64,000 nucleotides of DNA from Achromobacter spanius (GCF_003994415.1 NZ_CP034689.1:3100001-3164000); one strand, 5' to 3'. Numbered from the stretch's first letter, positions 31,446-40,986 are shown. The notes: generated by a model not told the origin, from the letters alone. Made by a program: numbers and translations.

Positions 31446-34400
31446 TTGACTATCCACGTAGCGCTCAAGCACGTCACGCAATACAACTATGACCGCCTGG
31501 TCAGCCTGTCGGCCCAGGTGCTGCGGCTACGGCCCGCGCCGCACAGCCGCACGCCGATCCTGTCGTACTCGCTGACGGTGGAACCCGCCGAGCATTTCCT
31601 GAACTGGCAGCAGGACCCGTTCGCCAACTATCTGGCGCGCCTGAATTTTCCGGGCAAGACGCGCGAATTCAAGATCACCGTAGACCTGGTCGCCGAGATG
31701 GCGGTCTACAACCCGTTCGACTTCTTCCTGGAACCCGACGCCGAGGAATTCCCCTTCACCTATGACGATGTGCTGGCCCGCGAACTGGCGCCGTACCGCG
31801 TTTGCGACGAGGCCACGCCGCTGTTCGCGGAATTCCTGTCGCGGGTGGACGTGCGCGAGCAACGCACGGTGGATTTTCTGGTGGCTCTGAACCAGCAGGT
31901 GCACAAGGAAATCAGCTACCTGATCCGCATGGAGCCCGGCGTGCAGACGCCGGAAGAAACGCTGGCGCGCTGCGCCGGGTCGTGCCGCGATTCCGGCTGG
32001 CTGCTGGTGCAGGCCCTGCGCCATCTGGGGCTGGCGGCGCGCTTTGTGTCGGGTTACCTGATCCAGTTGAAACCCGACGTGCGCGCGCTGGACGGCCCCA
32101 GCGGCGCGCAAACCGACTTTACCGATCTGCATGCCTGGTGCGAGGTCTATCTGCCCGGCGCCGGTTGGATCGGCCTGGATCCCACGTCTGGCCTGCTGGC
32201 GGGCGAAGGCCATATTCCGCTGGCAGCCACCCCCGAACCGGGCAGCGCGGCGCCGGTGACGGGCGCGGTCGACAAGGCCGAGGTGGAATTCGTGCACACC
32301 ATGTCGGTCACGCGCGTGTTTGAATCGCCGCGCGTCACCAAGCCGTACAGCGACGAGCAATGGCAGGCCATTCTGGACCTGGGCGACAAGATCGACGACC
32401 ACCTGGACCACATGGACGTGCGCCTGACCATGGGTGGCGAACCCACCTTCGTGTCGGTCGCCGACCGCGACGGCGCCGAATGGAATACCGCCGCGCTCGG
32501 CCCCACCAAGCGCGGCTTTGCCCTGGAACTGCTGAACCGCCTGCGCACCCGCTACGGCGGCAACGGCTTTGTGCATGCCGGGCAGGGCAAGTGGTATCCG
32601 GGCGAGCAATTGCCGCGCTGGGCACTGTCGATCTTCTGGCGCGCCGATGGCGAGCCCTGCTGGGGCGACCCGGCGCTGTTCGCCGACGAGCGTCAGCGCA
32701 GCAGCTACACCGTGGCGGACGCGCAGCGTTTCATCACGCGCCTTGCCGAGCGCCTGGAAGTGGATGCGCGCCACATCGTGCCGGGCTACGAAGACGTCTT
32801 CTACTACCTGTGGCGCGAACGCCGCTTGCCCGCCAACGTGGACCCCTTTGATTCGCGGCTGGACGACGAAATGGAACGCGCGCGCCTGCGCCGCGTGTTC
32901 GAACAGAAGCTGGACAGCGTGGTCGGCTACGCCTTGCCGATCCAGGCGGGCGAGGGCGGGCCATGGGTGTCCGGCCCCTGGTTCCTGCGCGATGAACGCA
33001 TGTATCTGTTCCCGGGCGATTCGCCGATGGGCCTGCGCCTGCCGCTGGACTCGCTGCCCTGGACGGCCGAGGCCGATGCGCCCGTGGTGGCGGATCGGGA
33101 TCCCTTTGACGCGCGGCGTTCGTTGCCTGGGCCGGCGCAGTTGCTGGCGCAGAACCCGCGCGCCACGGTGGGGGCGGGATCGGGATCGGGGACGGGCGGG
33201 GCAGCAGGGGTGGGATCTGGCACAGGACCCGGGGCAGGACCGGGGTCCGCACCAAACCCGGACGCCACCCGCGCGCCCGCCAAGTTTGAATCGGCCTCGT
33301 GGCTGGCCCGCACCGCCATGTGCGTGGAGCCGCGCAATGGCCTGCTTTTTGTCTTCATGCCGCCGCTGCCGCGTCTGGAAGACTATCTGGCGCTGGTGGC
33401 GCAGGTGGAAGCCACTGCGCGTGACCTGAAGGTGAAGATCGTGCTGGAAGGCTATCCGCCGCCGCGCGACCCCCGTTTGAAGATGCTTCAGGTCACGCCT
33501 GACCCCGGCGTCATCGAAGTCAACATCCACCCCGCCAGCAACTGGGCCGACCTGGTCGACCACACCGAATTCCTGTACGAGGCCGCGTTCGAGACACGGC
33601 TGTCCACCGAAAAGTTCATGGCCGACGGGCGTCACACCGGCACGGGCGGCGGCAATCACTTCGTGCTGGGCGGCGCCACGCCGGCCGACAGCCCATTCCT
33701 GCGCCGCCCCGACGTGCTGGCCAGCCTGCTGGCGTACTGGGTCAACCATCCGTCCTTGTCGTACTTGTTTTCGGGCTTGTTCATCGGCCCCACCAGCCAG
33801 GCGCCGCGCATCGACGAAGCGCGCAACGACCAGGTGTACGAGCTTGAACTGGCGTTTCAGGAAATCCATCGGCGCTGCGCGGAGCAGGGCGCCCAGGTGC
33901 CGCCCTGGATGATCGACCGCGCGCTGCGCAACATCCTGGTGGACGTCACGGGCAACACGCACCGGTCAGAATTCTGCATTGACAAGCTCTATTCCCCTGA
34001 CAGCGCGACGGGCCGACTGGGCCTGCTGGAACTGCGCGCCTTTGAAATGCCGCCGCATGCGCGCATGAGCCTGGCGCAGCAACTGTTGCTGCGCGGCCTG
34101 ATCGCCCACTTCTGGAAGACCCCGTACACCGCGCGCCTGACGCGCTGGGGCACCGAGCTGCACGACCGGTTTCTGTTGCCGACCTTTGTGAAGATGGATT
34201 TCGAGGACGTGCTGGCTGACCTGAACGAAGCCGGCTACGCCTTTGACACCGCCTGGTTTGCCCCGCATTTCGAATTCCGCTTTCCGCTGTTTGGCGACGT
34301 GGCCGCGCGTGGCATCCACCTGGAACTGCGTGGCGCGCTGGAACCCTGGCACGTGATGGGCGAAGAGGGCTCGTCGGCCGGCACGGTGCGCTACGTGGAT

Positions 34401-34820
34401 TCGTCGCTGGAACGGGTGGAAATCCGGGTATCGGGCTTGAACGACAACCGCTATGTTGTGACGGTCAACGGGCGCGCGCTGCCTTTGCAACCGACGGGGC
34501 GCGTGGGCGAATACGTGGCGGGCGTGCGCTACAAGGCCTGGGCGCCGCCATCCGCGCTGCATCCCACCATTCCGGTGCATGTGCCGCTGACGGTGGATAT
34601 TGTGGACACCTGGAACCAGCGTTCCCTGGGAGGGTGCCGCTACCATGTGGCGCATCCGGGCGGGCTGAACCCGGAAACGTTCCCCATCAACGCCTACGAG
34701 GCCGAGAGCCGGCGCCTGGCCCGCTTTGAAAAAATTGGCCACACGCCGGGGCGCATGGACGTGGCGCCTGCCCAGGTCAGCCGCGAGTTTCCGTTCTCGC
34801 TGGATTTAAGGCACGATTGA
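31446..34820 (+). CDS. Transglutaminase-like domain fused to DUF2126
   Basis: 1124 residues from a TTG start (GGAGA lies about 6 bases upstream). The first 300 residues are a transglutaminase-like domain with nucleophile Cys180 (AGSCRDSGWLLVQALRHLG), His in TDLHAWCEVYLPG and Asp in IGLDPTSG. The remainder is DUF2126: DHMDVRLTMGGEPTFVSVADRD, GKWYPGEQLPRWAL, TGTGGGNHFVLGG, HPSLSYLFSGLFIGPTSQAPRIDEAR, FCIDKLYSPDSATGRLGLLELRAFEMPPHARM. A Gly/Ala/Pro-rich low-complexity linker interrupts it at about residues 573-605. DUF2126 is uncharacterised but is constantly paired with ATP-grasp/alpha-E proteins. The start is clear, the biochemical role inferred. Confidence 0.9.
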   Translation: MTIHVALKHVTQYNYDRLVSLSAQVLRLRPAPHSRTPILSYSLTVEPAEHFLNWQQDPFANYLARLNFPGKTREFKITVDLVAEMAVYNPFDFFLEPDAEEFPFTYDDVLARELAPYRVCDEATPLFAEFLSRVDVREQRTVDFLVALNQQVHKEISYLIRMEPGVQTPEETLARCAGSCRDSGWLLVQALRHLGLAARFVSGYLIQLKPDVRALDGPSGAQTDFTDLHAWCEVYLPGAGWIGLDPTSGLLAGEGHIPLAATPEPGSAAPVTGAVDKAEVEFVHTMSVTRVFESPRVTKPYSDEQWQAILDLGDKIDDHLDHMDVRLTMGGEPTFVSVADRDGAEWNTAALGPTKRGFALELLNRLRTRYGGNGFVHAGQGKWYPGEQLPRWALSIFWRADGEPCWGDPALFADERQRSSYTVADAQRFITRLAERLEVDARHIVPGYEDVFYYLWRERRLPANVDPFDSRLDDEMERARLRRVFEQKLDSVVGYALPIQAGEGGPWVSGPWFLRDERMYLFPGDSPMGLRLPLDSLPWTAEADAPVVADRDPFDARRSLPGPAQLLAQNPRATVGAGSGSGTGGAAGVGSGTGPGAGPGSAPNPDATRAPAKFESASWLARTAMCVEPRNGLLFVFMPPLPRLEDYLALVAQVEATARDLKVKIVLEGYPPPRDPRLKMLQVTPDPGVIEVNIHPASNWADLVDHTEFLYEAAFETRLSTEKFMADGRHTGTGGGNHFVLGGATPADSPFLRRPDVLASLLAYWVNHPSLSYLFSGLFIGPTSQAPRIDEARNDQVYELELAFQEIHRRCAEQGAQVPPWMIDRALRNILVDVTGNTHRSEFCIDKLYSPDSATGRLGLLELRAFEMPPHARMSLAQQLLLRGLIAHFWKTPYTARLTRWGTELHDRFLLPTFVKMDFEDVLADLNEAGYAFDTAWFAPHFEFRFPLFGDVAARGIHLELRGALEPWHVMGEEGSSAGTVRYVDSSLERVEIRVSGLNDNRYVVTVNGRALPLQPTGRVGEYVAGVRYKAWAPPSALHPTIPVHVPLTVDIVDTWNQRSLGGCRYHVAHPGGLNPETFPINAYEAESRRLARFEKIGHTPGRMDVAPAQVSREFPFSLDLRHD

Positions 34821-34868
34821 CCCCTTCTGGATGTTGAACCCGGCGCACCGGTCGCCCTCTGATTCCCC

Positions 34869-37523
34869 ATGCCGCAATTTCTTTTTCAGACCGATCCGTC
34901 GCAGGATGTCGCATCCCTGGCGGTTCATGCGGCGCTGCCCGCACGGCCGGGCCACTATGACGAACTGCGCGCGCCGGCAGAGGCGTCGGGCGCCGTCGCG
35001 TCGGGCGCCACCCGGCTGCGCGAACCCTGGCCCCGTTTCTTCGAGCTATTGGGCACCAACGGCTTTGCCGACCTGGACCGGCGCGTTGACGTGGTGGCCC
35101 GGCAGATCCGCGAAAACGGCATCACCTACAACATCTACGCCGACGCCAACGGCTCGGCCCGGCCCTGGTCGCTGGACCTGCTGCCTTTCGTCATCAACGA
35201 CACCGACTGGTCGGTTATCGAACAGGGGCTGCGCCAACGCGCCACCTTGCTGAACCGCATCTTGGGCGACGTCTATGGGCCGCAAACCCTGCTGGCCGAC
35301 AAGCTGATTCCGCCCGCGCTGGTGTTCGGCCATCCCGGTTACCTGCGCCCCTTGCGCGGCTATCTGCCGCCGGGCGGCACCTATCTGCACATTGCCGCCT
35401 TCGACCTGGCGCGCGCCAGCGACGGCAACTGGTGGGTGGTGTCGCAACGCACGCAGGCGCCGTCCGGGCTGGGCTATCTGCTGGAAAACCGCCTGACCAT
35501 TTCCGGCATGTTCCCCGAGGCCTTCAAGGAACTGCGCGTGCAGCATCTGGCGACCAGCTATCGCCGGCTGATGGACATGCTGTACAAGTTGAGCCCGGGC
35601 GGGTCGTCGGCCCAAGCCTTGCCGCACACTCCACCGCGCATCGTCCTGCTGACGCCCGGCCCCTACAACGAAACCTATTTCGAACAGACCTATCTGGCGC
35701 GCTACCTGGGTATTACGTTGGTGGAAGGCGGCGACCTGGTCGTGCGCGACCAGATGCTGTACCTGAAAACGCTGCACGGCCTGGAGCGCGTACACGCCGT
35801 GCTGCGCCGGCTGGATGACGATTTCTGCGACCCGCTTGAGCTGCGCTCGGACTCCACGCTAGGGGCGCCGGGCCTGCTGCAAGTCATGCGCGCGGGCAAC
35901 GTGCTGGTGGCGAACTCGTTGGGCACGAGCTTTCTGGAATCCCCCGCCATCAACGGTTTCCTGCCCGCCATCAGTCGCCACCTGTTTGATGCCGACCTGT
36001 TGCTGCCGTCGCTGCCGTCGTGGTGGTGCGGGGAAGCGGCCGCGCGCGAACAGGTGCTGGCCAACCTGCCGGGCACGGTGGTCAAGTCCACCTATCCCAA
36101 CAATATGCGGGGCGGCTTCGAACCCGTGATCGGGGGCGCCGTGCCGCCGTCCGAACATGCCGCGCTGCAAGCCCGCATCGCCGACCACCCCGACGCCTAC
36201 ACCATCCAGCAATACCTGCCGCTGTCGCAAGCACCCAGTTGGTCCGCCGGCCACATCGTGCCGCGCGCGGCCATGCTGCGCGTGTTCGTCATCGCGGACG
36301 GCGAGGGCGGTTGGAATGTGCTGCCAGGCGGGCTGACCCGCATCGCCAGCCGAGAAAAGCAGATCGTGTCCATGCAGCGCGGCGGCAGCAGCATGGACAC
36401 CTGGGTCACCACCCGGGGCGCGGTGGATACATTTTCGATGCTGCCCGTGCAACTGCGGCCCGAAGAGCTGGTGCCGGCGAGCCGCCCGGTATCCAGCCGC
36501 GCCGCCGAAAACCTGTTCTGGATGGGGCGCTATACCGAACGCGCGGAGAACGACGTGCGCCTGGCCACGGTGGCGCTGACCTGGTTGAACAGCGACGAAG
36601 ACAATGCCGGCGAACTGTTTGCCGCCGTCGATGCCTTGTGCCAGCGCAGCGGCCTGGTGCCGGCCGCGCCCACCTTGTCGGTGCGCATGTTTGAAGCCAC
36701 GTTGGTGGCCGAACTGGCGGGCGGCCCGACGCAAGGCGGCGTGGCGCGCAACCTGGGCGCCTTGGCATTCGCCGCGGGCCAGATCCGCGACCGCCTGTCG
36801 CCCGAGCACTGGCGGCTGGTTGTGACGGCGCACGAAGGCTTCATGCGCATGGCGTCCGGCGGCAAGGGCGGCGAACCCGGGGTGCCGGAGTCGGGGTCGG
36901 GGTCGGACACGCCGCCGATGTCCGCGCCGGACGTGCTGCGCGGATTGAAAAGCCTGGGCATGCAGCTATCGGCCATCACCGGCTCGCAAACCGACCGCAT
37001 GACGCGCGACGATGGCTGGCGCCTGCTGACAATCGGCCGGCAGATTGAACGCCTGTCCGCCATGGCCGGTCTGCTGGGCGCGCTGTTTCGCCAGAATGCG
37101 GTGCTGGGCGATAGCGGCTTCAACATGCTGCTGGACCTATTCGATAGCAAGATCACCTACCGCGCGTATTATCCGGGCCGCCAGGAAGTGCCGGCGCTGC
37201 TGAACCTGCTGGTGCAGGAACCCGCCAACCCGCGGTCGCTCGCCTGCGTGCTGAACGTGCTGCGCAAAGAGGTGGCGCGCCTGCCCGATACGGTGGCGGG
37301 CCCCGCCACGGACCTGGTCCGCCTGTTGCCCGAAGACGGCGTGGGCGTGACATTGGCGGAGCTGTGTGGACAGCACCAAAGCCAAAGCCAAAGCCAAAGC
37401 CAATACGGCGGCGTGCTGGCGCTGACCGCACAACTTGAGGACGCCGCCAGTGCGCTGTCCAACGCCATCAGCCTGCGCTACTTCAGCCACGCAGCCGGCC
37501 ATGACCAGACGCTTAGCGCGTAA
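34869..37523 (+). CDS. Circularly permuted ATP-grasp fused to alpha-E domain protein
   Basis: 884 residues. The N-terminal two-thirds is the circularly permuted ATP-grasp type (GITYNIYADANGSARPWSLDLLPFVI, RNRILGDVYGPQTLL-like segment, HIAAFDLARASDGNWWVVSQRTQAPSGLGYLLENR, LTPGPYNETYFEQTYLARYLG, VEGGDLVVRDQMLYLKTL). From about residue 540 follows the alpha-E helical domain (ENLFWMGRYTERAENDVRLA ... RAYYPGRQEVPALLNLLVQEPANPRSLA). In most genomes these are separate genes; here they are fused. Comparative work on amidoligases predicts such proteins form peptide-like bonds on small molecules or proteins. A Gln-Ser repeat lies near residue 840. Confidence 0.92.
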   Translation: MPQFLFQTDPSQDVASLAVHAALPARPGHYDELRAPAEASGAVASGATRLREPWPRFFELLGTNGFADLDRRVDVVARQIRENGITYNIYADANGSARPWSLDLLPFVINDTDWSVIEQGLRQRATLLNRILGDVYGPQTLLADKLIPPALVFGHPGYLRPLRGYLPPGGTYLHIAAFDLARASDGNWWVVSQRTQAPSGLGYLLENRLTISGMFPEAFKELRVQHLATSYRRLMDMLYKLSPGGSSAQALPHTPPRIVLLTPGPYNETYFEQTYLARYLGITLVEGGDLVVRDQMLYLKTLHGLERVHAVLRRLDDDFCDPLELRSDSTLGAPGLLQVMRAGNVLVANSLGTSFLESPAINGFLPAISRHLFDADLLLPSLPSWWCGEAAAREQVLANLPGTVVKSTYPNNMRGGFEPVIGGAVPPSEHAALQARIADHPDAYTIQQYLPLSQAPSWSAGHIVPRAAMLRVFVIADGEGGWNVLPGGLTRIASREKQIVSMQRGGSSMDTWVTTRGAVDTFSMLPVQLRPEELVPASRPVSSRAAENLFWMGRYTERAENDVRLATVALTWLNSDEDNAGELFAAVDALCQRSGLVPAAPTLSVRMFEATLVAELAGGPTQGGVARNLGALAFAAGQIRDRLSPEHWRLVVTAHEGFMRMASGGKGGEPGVPESGSGSDTPPMSAPDVLRGLKSLGMQLSAITGSQTDRMTRDDGWRLLTIGRQIERLSAMAGLLGALFRQNAVLGDSGFNMLLDLFDSKITYRAYYPGRQEVPALLNLLVQEPANPRSLACVLNVLRKEVARLPDTVAGPATDLVRLLPEDGVGVTLAELCGQHQSQSQSQSQYGGVLALTAQLEDAASALSNAISLRYFSHAAGHDQTLSA
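37377..37403. repeat. Hexanucleotide microsatellite CAAAGC inside the ATP-grasp/alpha-E gene
   Basis: Four and a half tandem copies of CAAAGC encode a Gln-Ser repeat at residues 837-845. The six-base unit keeps the frame, so slippage would change loop length and not switch the gene off. Confidence 0.85.
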
Positions 37524-37541
37524 TTTACCGGCCCCGTACCC

Positions 37542-38525
37542 ATGAATTCTTCGACTTCCTACCTGGATGCACCCGCCGACGCCCCGGAGGTGGCCGTGGA
37601 GGCGACCCAAGGGATGACCCTGGGCGTGGACCACGAAACCGCTTACCGCTACGCCGCGCCCGTGGAGTTGGCGCATCACCTGGGTTATTTACGCCCGCTG
37701 AACGACGCCTGCCAGGTGGTCGACTCCTACACGCTAAGCGTCACGCCAGCACCGCCCTCCATTACCGAGGCCGTGGACGGCTTTGGCAATACGCGCTGCC
37801 TCTTCGCCCTGTACGCCCCGCATGACGCGCTGACCGTGCGCGCCACCAGCCGCGTCACCGTTTACCCGCGTTTTGGCGCGCTGGACCCCACGGCCGGCTT
37901 GCCGTGGGAAGACGCGGCACGGCGCTTGCGGTACGACCCCGCCTTGCCGTTTGCGCCGGAAGCGGAATTCAGCTTTCCCTCCACCTACGTGCCGCTGCAT
38001 GCCGAGCTTCGGGCATACGCCTTGCTGTCATTCATGCCGGGGCGGCCCGTGGCCGAAGCCGCGCTGGACTTGATGCACCGTATCCACGCCGACTTCAGCT
38101 ACCAGCCGGCGCATACGCAGGTATCCACGCCCATTCTTGACGTCTTTCACGAGCGCGTCGGGGTGTGCCAGGATTTTGCGCATCTGATGATCGGCTGCCT
38201 GCGCGCCATCGGCTTGCCGGCGCGCTATGTCAGCGGGTATCTGATGTCGCAGCCGCCACCCGGCCAGCCGCGCCTGATCGGGGCAGATGCCTCGCATGCG
38301 TGGGTGTCGGTGCATTGCGCGGGGGTGGACGTCAATGGCGGCTGGATCGACCTGGACCCCACCAACGACGTGGTGCCGGGCACGGCGCATGTGGTGCTGG
38401 CTTACGGCCGCGATTACGCCGACGTGACGCCCCTGCGGGGTGTCATCCGAGGCGGCGGCCATGAATTGGATGTGCGCGTGACCGTCGCGCCCATAGACGA
38501 GTTTCCGACTGGAATGGATGCATGA
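37542..38525 (+). CDS. Transglutaminase-like cysteine protease/ligase domain protein
   Basis: 327 residues. The N-terminal immunoglobulin-like bacterial transglutaminase domain (VDHETAYRYAAPVELAHHLGYLRPL) precedes the catalytic core with nucleophile Cys209 (ERVGVCQDFAHLMIGCLRAIGLPARYVSGYL), His in GADASHAWVSVHC and Asp in WIDLDPTND. The complete triad contrasts with the Cys-less paralogue at 30553-31350. It starts 18 bases after the ATP-grasp gene and its stop codon overlaps the next start (ATGA). It probably cleaves or exchanges the isopeptide-like bonds made by the ligase. Confidence 0.92.
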   Translation: MNSSTSYLDAPADAPEVAVEATQGMTLGVDHETAYRYAAPVELAHHLGYLRPLNDACQVVDSYTLSVTPAPPSITEAVDGFGNTRCLFALYAPHDALTVRATSRVTVYPRFGALDPTAGLPWEDAARRLRYDPALPFAPEAEFSFPSTYVPLHAELRAYALLSFMPGRPVAEAALDLMHRIHADFSYQPAHTQVSTPILDVFHERVGVCQDFAHLMIGCLRAIGLPARYVSGYLMSQPPPGQPRLIGADASHAWVSVHCAGVDVNGGWIDLDPTNDVVPGTAHVVLAYGRDYADVTPLRGVIRGGGHELDVRVTVAPIDEFPTGMDA

Positions 38526-39658
38526 CCTACTTCTTCGACGCGATCCACCGCCAACTGCGCGCCCCGAAACGCGCACGCGTGCGGCATGCGCGGGCGAAGG
38601 CCTTTCAGTGCGTGTGCGGGCAGCCCATTTTTTTCAGCAACACGGAATGCCTGAACTGCCATCGCCAACTGGGCTTTGACCCCAAGCGCGGGCACGTGGT
38701 GGCGCTGGACGTGGAGCCGGCCAGCGGCATCCTGCGTGAATCGGGCAAGGTGCGTGGCAGGACTTACAAACGCTGCGCCAATTTCGCCATGCCGGCCCTG
38801 TGCAACTGGCTGCTGCCCGCCCAATCGGCCGACACGCTGTGCCTGGCCTGTAGCTTGAACCACACCATTCCTGACCTGTCGGTGCCCGAAAACGGCCCGC
38901 TATGGTGCAAGGTGGAAGCGGCAAAGCGCCAGATGATCGCGCAGGTGCTGATGTTGGGTCTGCCCATCCGGCGCTCGGAAACGCCCGATGACGGCGGCCT
39001 GGCCTTTGACCTGCTGGCGCCCGGCGCCGAGGGCGCGCCCTTGCTGACCGGGCACGCGCACGGGCTGATCACCATCAACATCCAGGAAGCCGACGACGCC
39101 TACCGGGTGAAGGTGCGCGAAGACATGCGCGAGCCGTACCGCACCCTGCTAGGCCACTTCCGCCACGAAATCGGCCACTACTATTGGGACCAGCGCATTG
39201 CCGGCGGCCCGTGGCTGGAGCCGTTTCGCCAGGTGTTCGGCGACGAACAGGCCGACTACGCCCAGGCGCTGCAACGCAACTACGAACAAGGCCCCCCCGC
39301 CGACTGGGCGCTGCACTACATCAGCACCTATGCGTCCTGCCACCCCTGGGAAGACTGGGCCGAAACCTGGGCCCACTACCTGCACATGATGGATACGCTG
39401 GACACCGCCATCAGCTTCGGCATCACGCGGACGACGGTCGAGCAGTCCTACGAACCCTTCACCAAGGACGCGCTATACGACCCGGACGACCCGGAAGGGC
39501 AGGCGTTCCTGGACCTGGTCAACGCCTGGGTCGCCTTGACCGGCGTGCTGAACGAACTGGCCCGCAGCATGGGGCAACGGGATTTCTATCCATTCGTGCT
39601 GCCGGCGCAGGTGATCGGGAAGTTGCAGTTCGTGCATCGAGTGGTGAAGGGGGCTTAG
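38522..39658 (+). CDS. Zinc-ribbon putative metallopeptidase (Peptidase_Mx/DUF-type)
   Basis: 378 residues. The N-terminal zinc ribbon has the spacing CVC...CLNC (FQCVCGQPIFFSNTECLNCHRQLGFD), with further Cys pairs at KRCANF, LCNW and LCLACSLN. The C-terminal gluzincin-like domain contains HExxH (GHFRHEIGHYYWD) and the downstream Glu-bearing WEDWAETWAHYLHMMDTL. It is translationally coupled to the transglutaminase gene, so it is likely part of the same system as the processing peptidase. Related clusters often carry the Anbu proteasome-like peptidase instead, which is not found here. Confidence 0.88.
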   Translation: MTYFFDAIHRQLRAPKRARVRHARAKAFQCVCGQPIFFSNTECLNCHRQLGFDPKRGHVVALDVEPASGILRESGKVRGRTYKRCANFAMPALCNWLLPAQSADTLCLACSLNHTIPDLSVPENGPLWCKVEAAKRQMIAQVLMLGLPIRRSETPDDGGLAFDLLAPGAEGAPLLTGHAHGLITINIQEADDAYRVKVREDMREPYRTLLGHFRHEIGHYYWDQRIAGGPWLEPFRQVFGDEQADYAQALQRNYEQGPPADWALHYISTYASCHPWEDWAETWAHYLHMMDTLDTAISFGITRTTVEQSYEPFTKDALYDPDDPEGQAFLDLVNAWVALTGVLNELARSMGQRDFYPFVLPAQVIGKLQFVHRVVKGA

Positions 39659-39816
39659 CGCGCTGAAACAGCGGGAGAATGAACCGGCAAAGAAACCGGC
39701 AAGAAATTTCGTACAATCACCGAATTAATTAAATATATTGCTTATTTATCAATTTGATAAATGCAATAATAATCGGCAAAAAAACCGGCAAAAGAACCGG
39801 AAAATGCTCGGGCCAA
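39659..39816. promoter_or_regulatory. AT-rich control region of fic with flanking repeats and palindrome
   Basis: An AT-rich core (about 39710-39780) unlike the surrounding high-G+C DNA. It contains the perfect palindrome ATTTATCAA-T-TTGATAAAT at 39744-39762. On both sides are repeated elements of the form AACCGGCAAA (two copies at about 39681-39704 and three related copies at about 39772-39802). The Fic protein ends in a helix-turn-helix-like domain, so autoregulation at the palindrome is plausible. Confidence 0.5.
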
Positions 39817-40986
39817 ATGTACGATTCTCCGCATCAATTCTTGCCCCTCCAGCCCGCCGAAGCCACATCCGTGCGGCTGCTGGAACGCGCTCGCGCGATC
39901 GTTCACCAATCGGTAGAACTCGGGGCGCTGGCGCATCCCGCCACGCGCGACGCCTTGCGCGATCTATTGCGCAACATGAATTCCTACTACAGCAACCGGA
40001 TCGAAGGCCAAAGCACCACGCCCCGCAACATCGAAGCCGCCTTGCATCAGGAATTTTCAGACCGGCCCGAGGTGGCGCAATTGCAGCGCATTGCCGTGGC
40101 GCATATCCAGGCTGAAAAAGCCATGTCTCGCCTGGCCGATACCCAGGGCGCGCTGGGCGCTGACTTTGCCACCGCCGCGCATGGCGCCTTGTACAGCCAT
40201 CTGGACGCCCGCGACAGAACCACCCAGGACGGCTACGTGGTGCAGCCTGCCGCGTTGCGCACGATCGATGTCACGGTAGGCCGCCACCATCCTCCCGCCT
40301 GGCAATCATTGCCGCAATTCCTGGCGGCATTCACCCAGCACTATGACCGCCCCAGGCCCGCCGACGCGCAGCTGATCGCCATCGCCTGCGCGCACCATCG
40401 CATGGCGTGGATGCATCCGTTTGCCGATGGCAATGGCCGCGCGTCGCGCTTACAGACCCATGCCGCCATGTTGCCGATCACGCAGGGGCTTTGGTCCGTC
40501 AACCGTGGCCTGGCGCGCAGCGTGAACGACTACTACGGCTATCTGGCGTGCGCGGACGCGCCGCGCCAGGGTGACCTGGACGGCCGCGGCAACCTGAGCG
40601 AAAAGGGCCTGGTGCAGTGGGTTGAATACTTTCTGGACGTTTGTGAAGATCAGGTGGCCTACATGACGCGCATGCTGGCCTTGGATTCGATGAAAACGAA
40701 GATCCATGCCGCCGTGCAGGTGGAAGCCGCGCACGGCCGCTTGCGGGCCGAGGCGGCCTTACCCATCTACTTTTTGTTTGCCGCAGGCCCCGTCAGCCGA
40801 GGCGAGTTTATTCAGATGACGGGGCTGGGCGAACGCACGGGGCGATCGTTGTTGGCGGCGGCATTGAAAAGTGGATTGGTGGCATCCGATACCCCGCGCG
40901 GCCCCGTGCGCTTTGCCTTCGCCCTGGATGCATTGCCTTTGCTGCTGCCATCGCTGTACGGAGGGGTGGACGATGTTGAGGGATGA
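39817..40986 (+). CDS. Fic-family protein (AMPylation/NMP transfer) with C-terminal winged-helix-like domain
   Basis: 389 residues from the ATG at 39817; an upstream TTG at 39754 would start inside the palindrome and was rejected. The Fic active-site motif HPFADGNGRASR is complete, with catalytic His200. An inhibitory-helix motif [S/T]xxxE[G/N] occurs upstream as SNRIEG (in NMNSYYSNRIEGQ), i.e. a class II, self-inhibited Fic. The C-terminal part (PVSRGEFIQMTGLGERTGRSLLAAALKSGLVASD) is a winged-helix-like domain common in this subgroup. These enzymes transfer AMP or another nucleotide to target hydroxyls. The target is unknown. The gene lies in an AT-richer insertion next to toxin-antitoxin remnants. 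Confidence 0.9.
   Translation: MYDSPHQFLPLQPAEATSVRLLERARAIVHQSVELGALAHPATRDALRDLLRNMNSYYSNRIEGQSTTPRNIEAALHQEFSDRPEVAQLQRIAVAHIQAEKAMSRLADTQGALGADFATAAHGALYSHLDARDRTTQDGYVVQPAALRTIDVTVGRHHPPAWQSLPQFLAAFTQHYDRPRPADAQLIAIACAHHRMAWMHPFADGNGRASRLQTHAAMLPITQGLWSVNRGLARSVNDYYGYLACADAPRQGDLDGRGNLSEKGLVQWVEYFLDVCEDQVAYMTRMLALDSMKTKIHAAVQVEAAHGRLRAEAALPIYFLFAAGPVSRGEFIQMTGLGERTGRSLLAAALKSGLVASDTPRGPVRFAFALDALPLLLPSLYGGVDDVEG

Noticed and set aside
31527..33962. 811-codon open frame antisense to the transglutaminase-DUF2126 gene
   Set aside because: Low-complexity His/Arg/Gln-rich translation with no family sequence; the sense gene is clear.
39711..39718. CGTACAA near the fic promoter as another copy of the hexarate GntR operator
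   Set aside because: Only one half-site is present, with no second half at the proper spacing, and the genes are unrelated to hexarate use.
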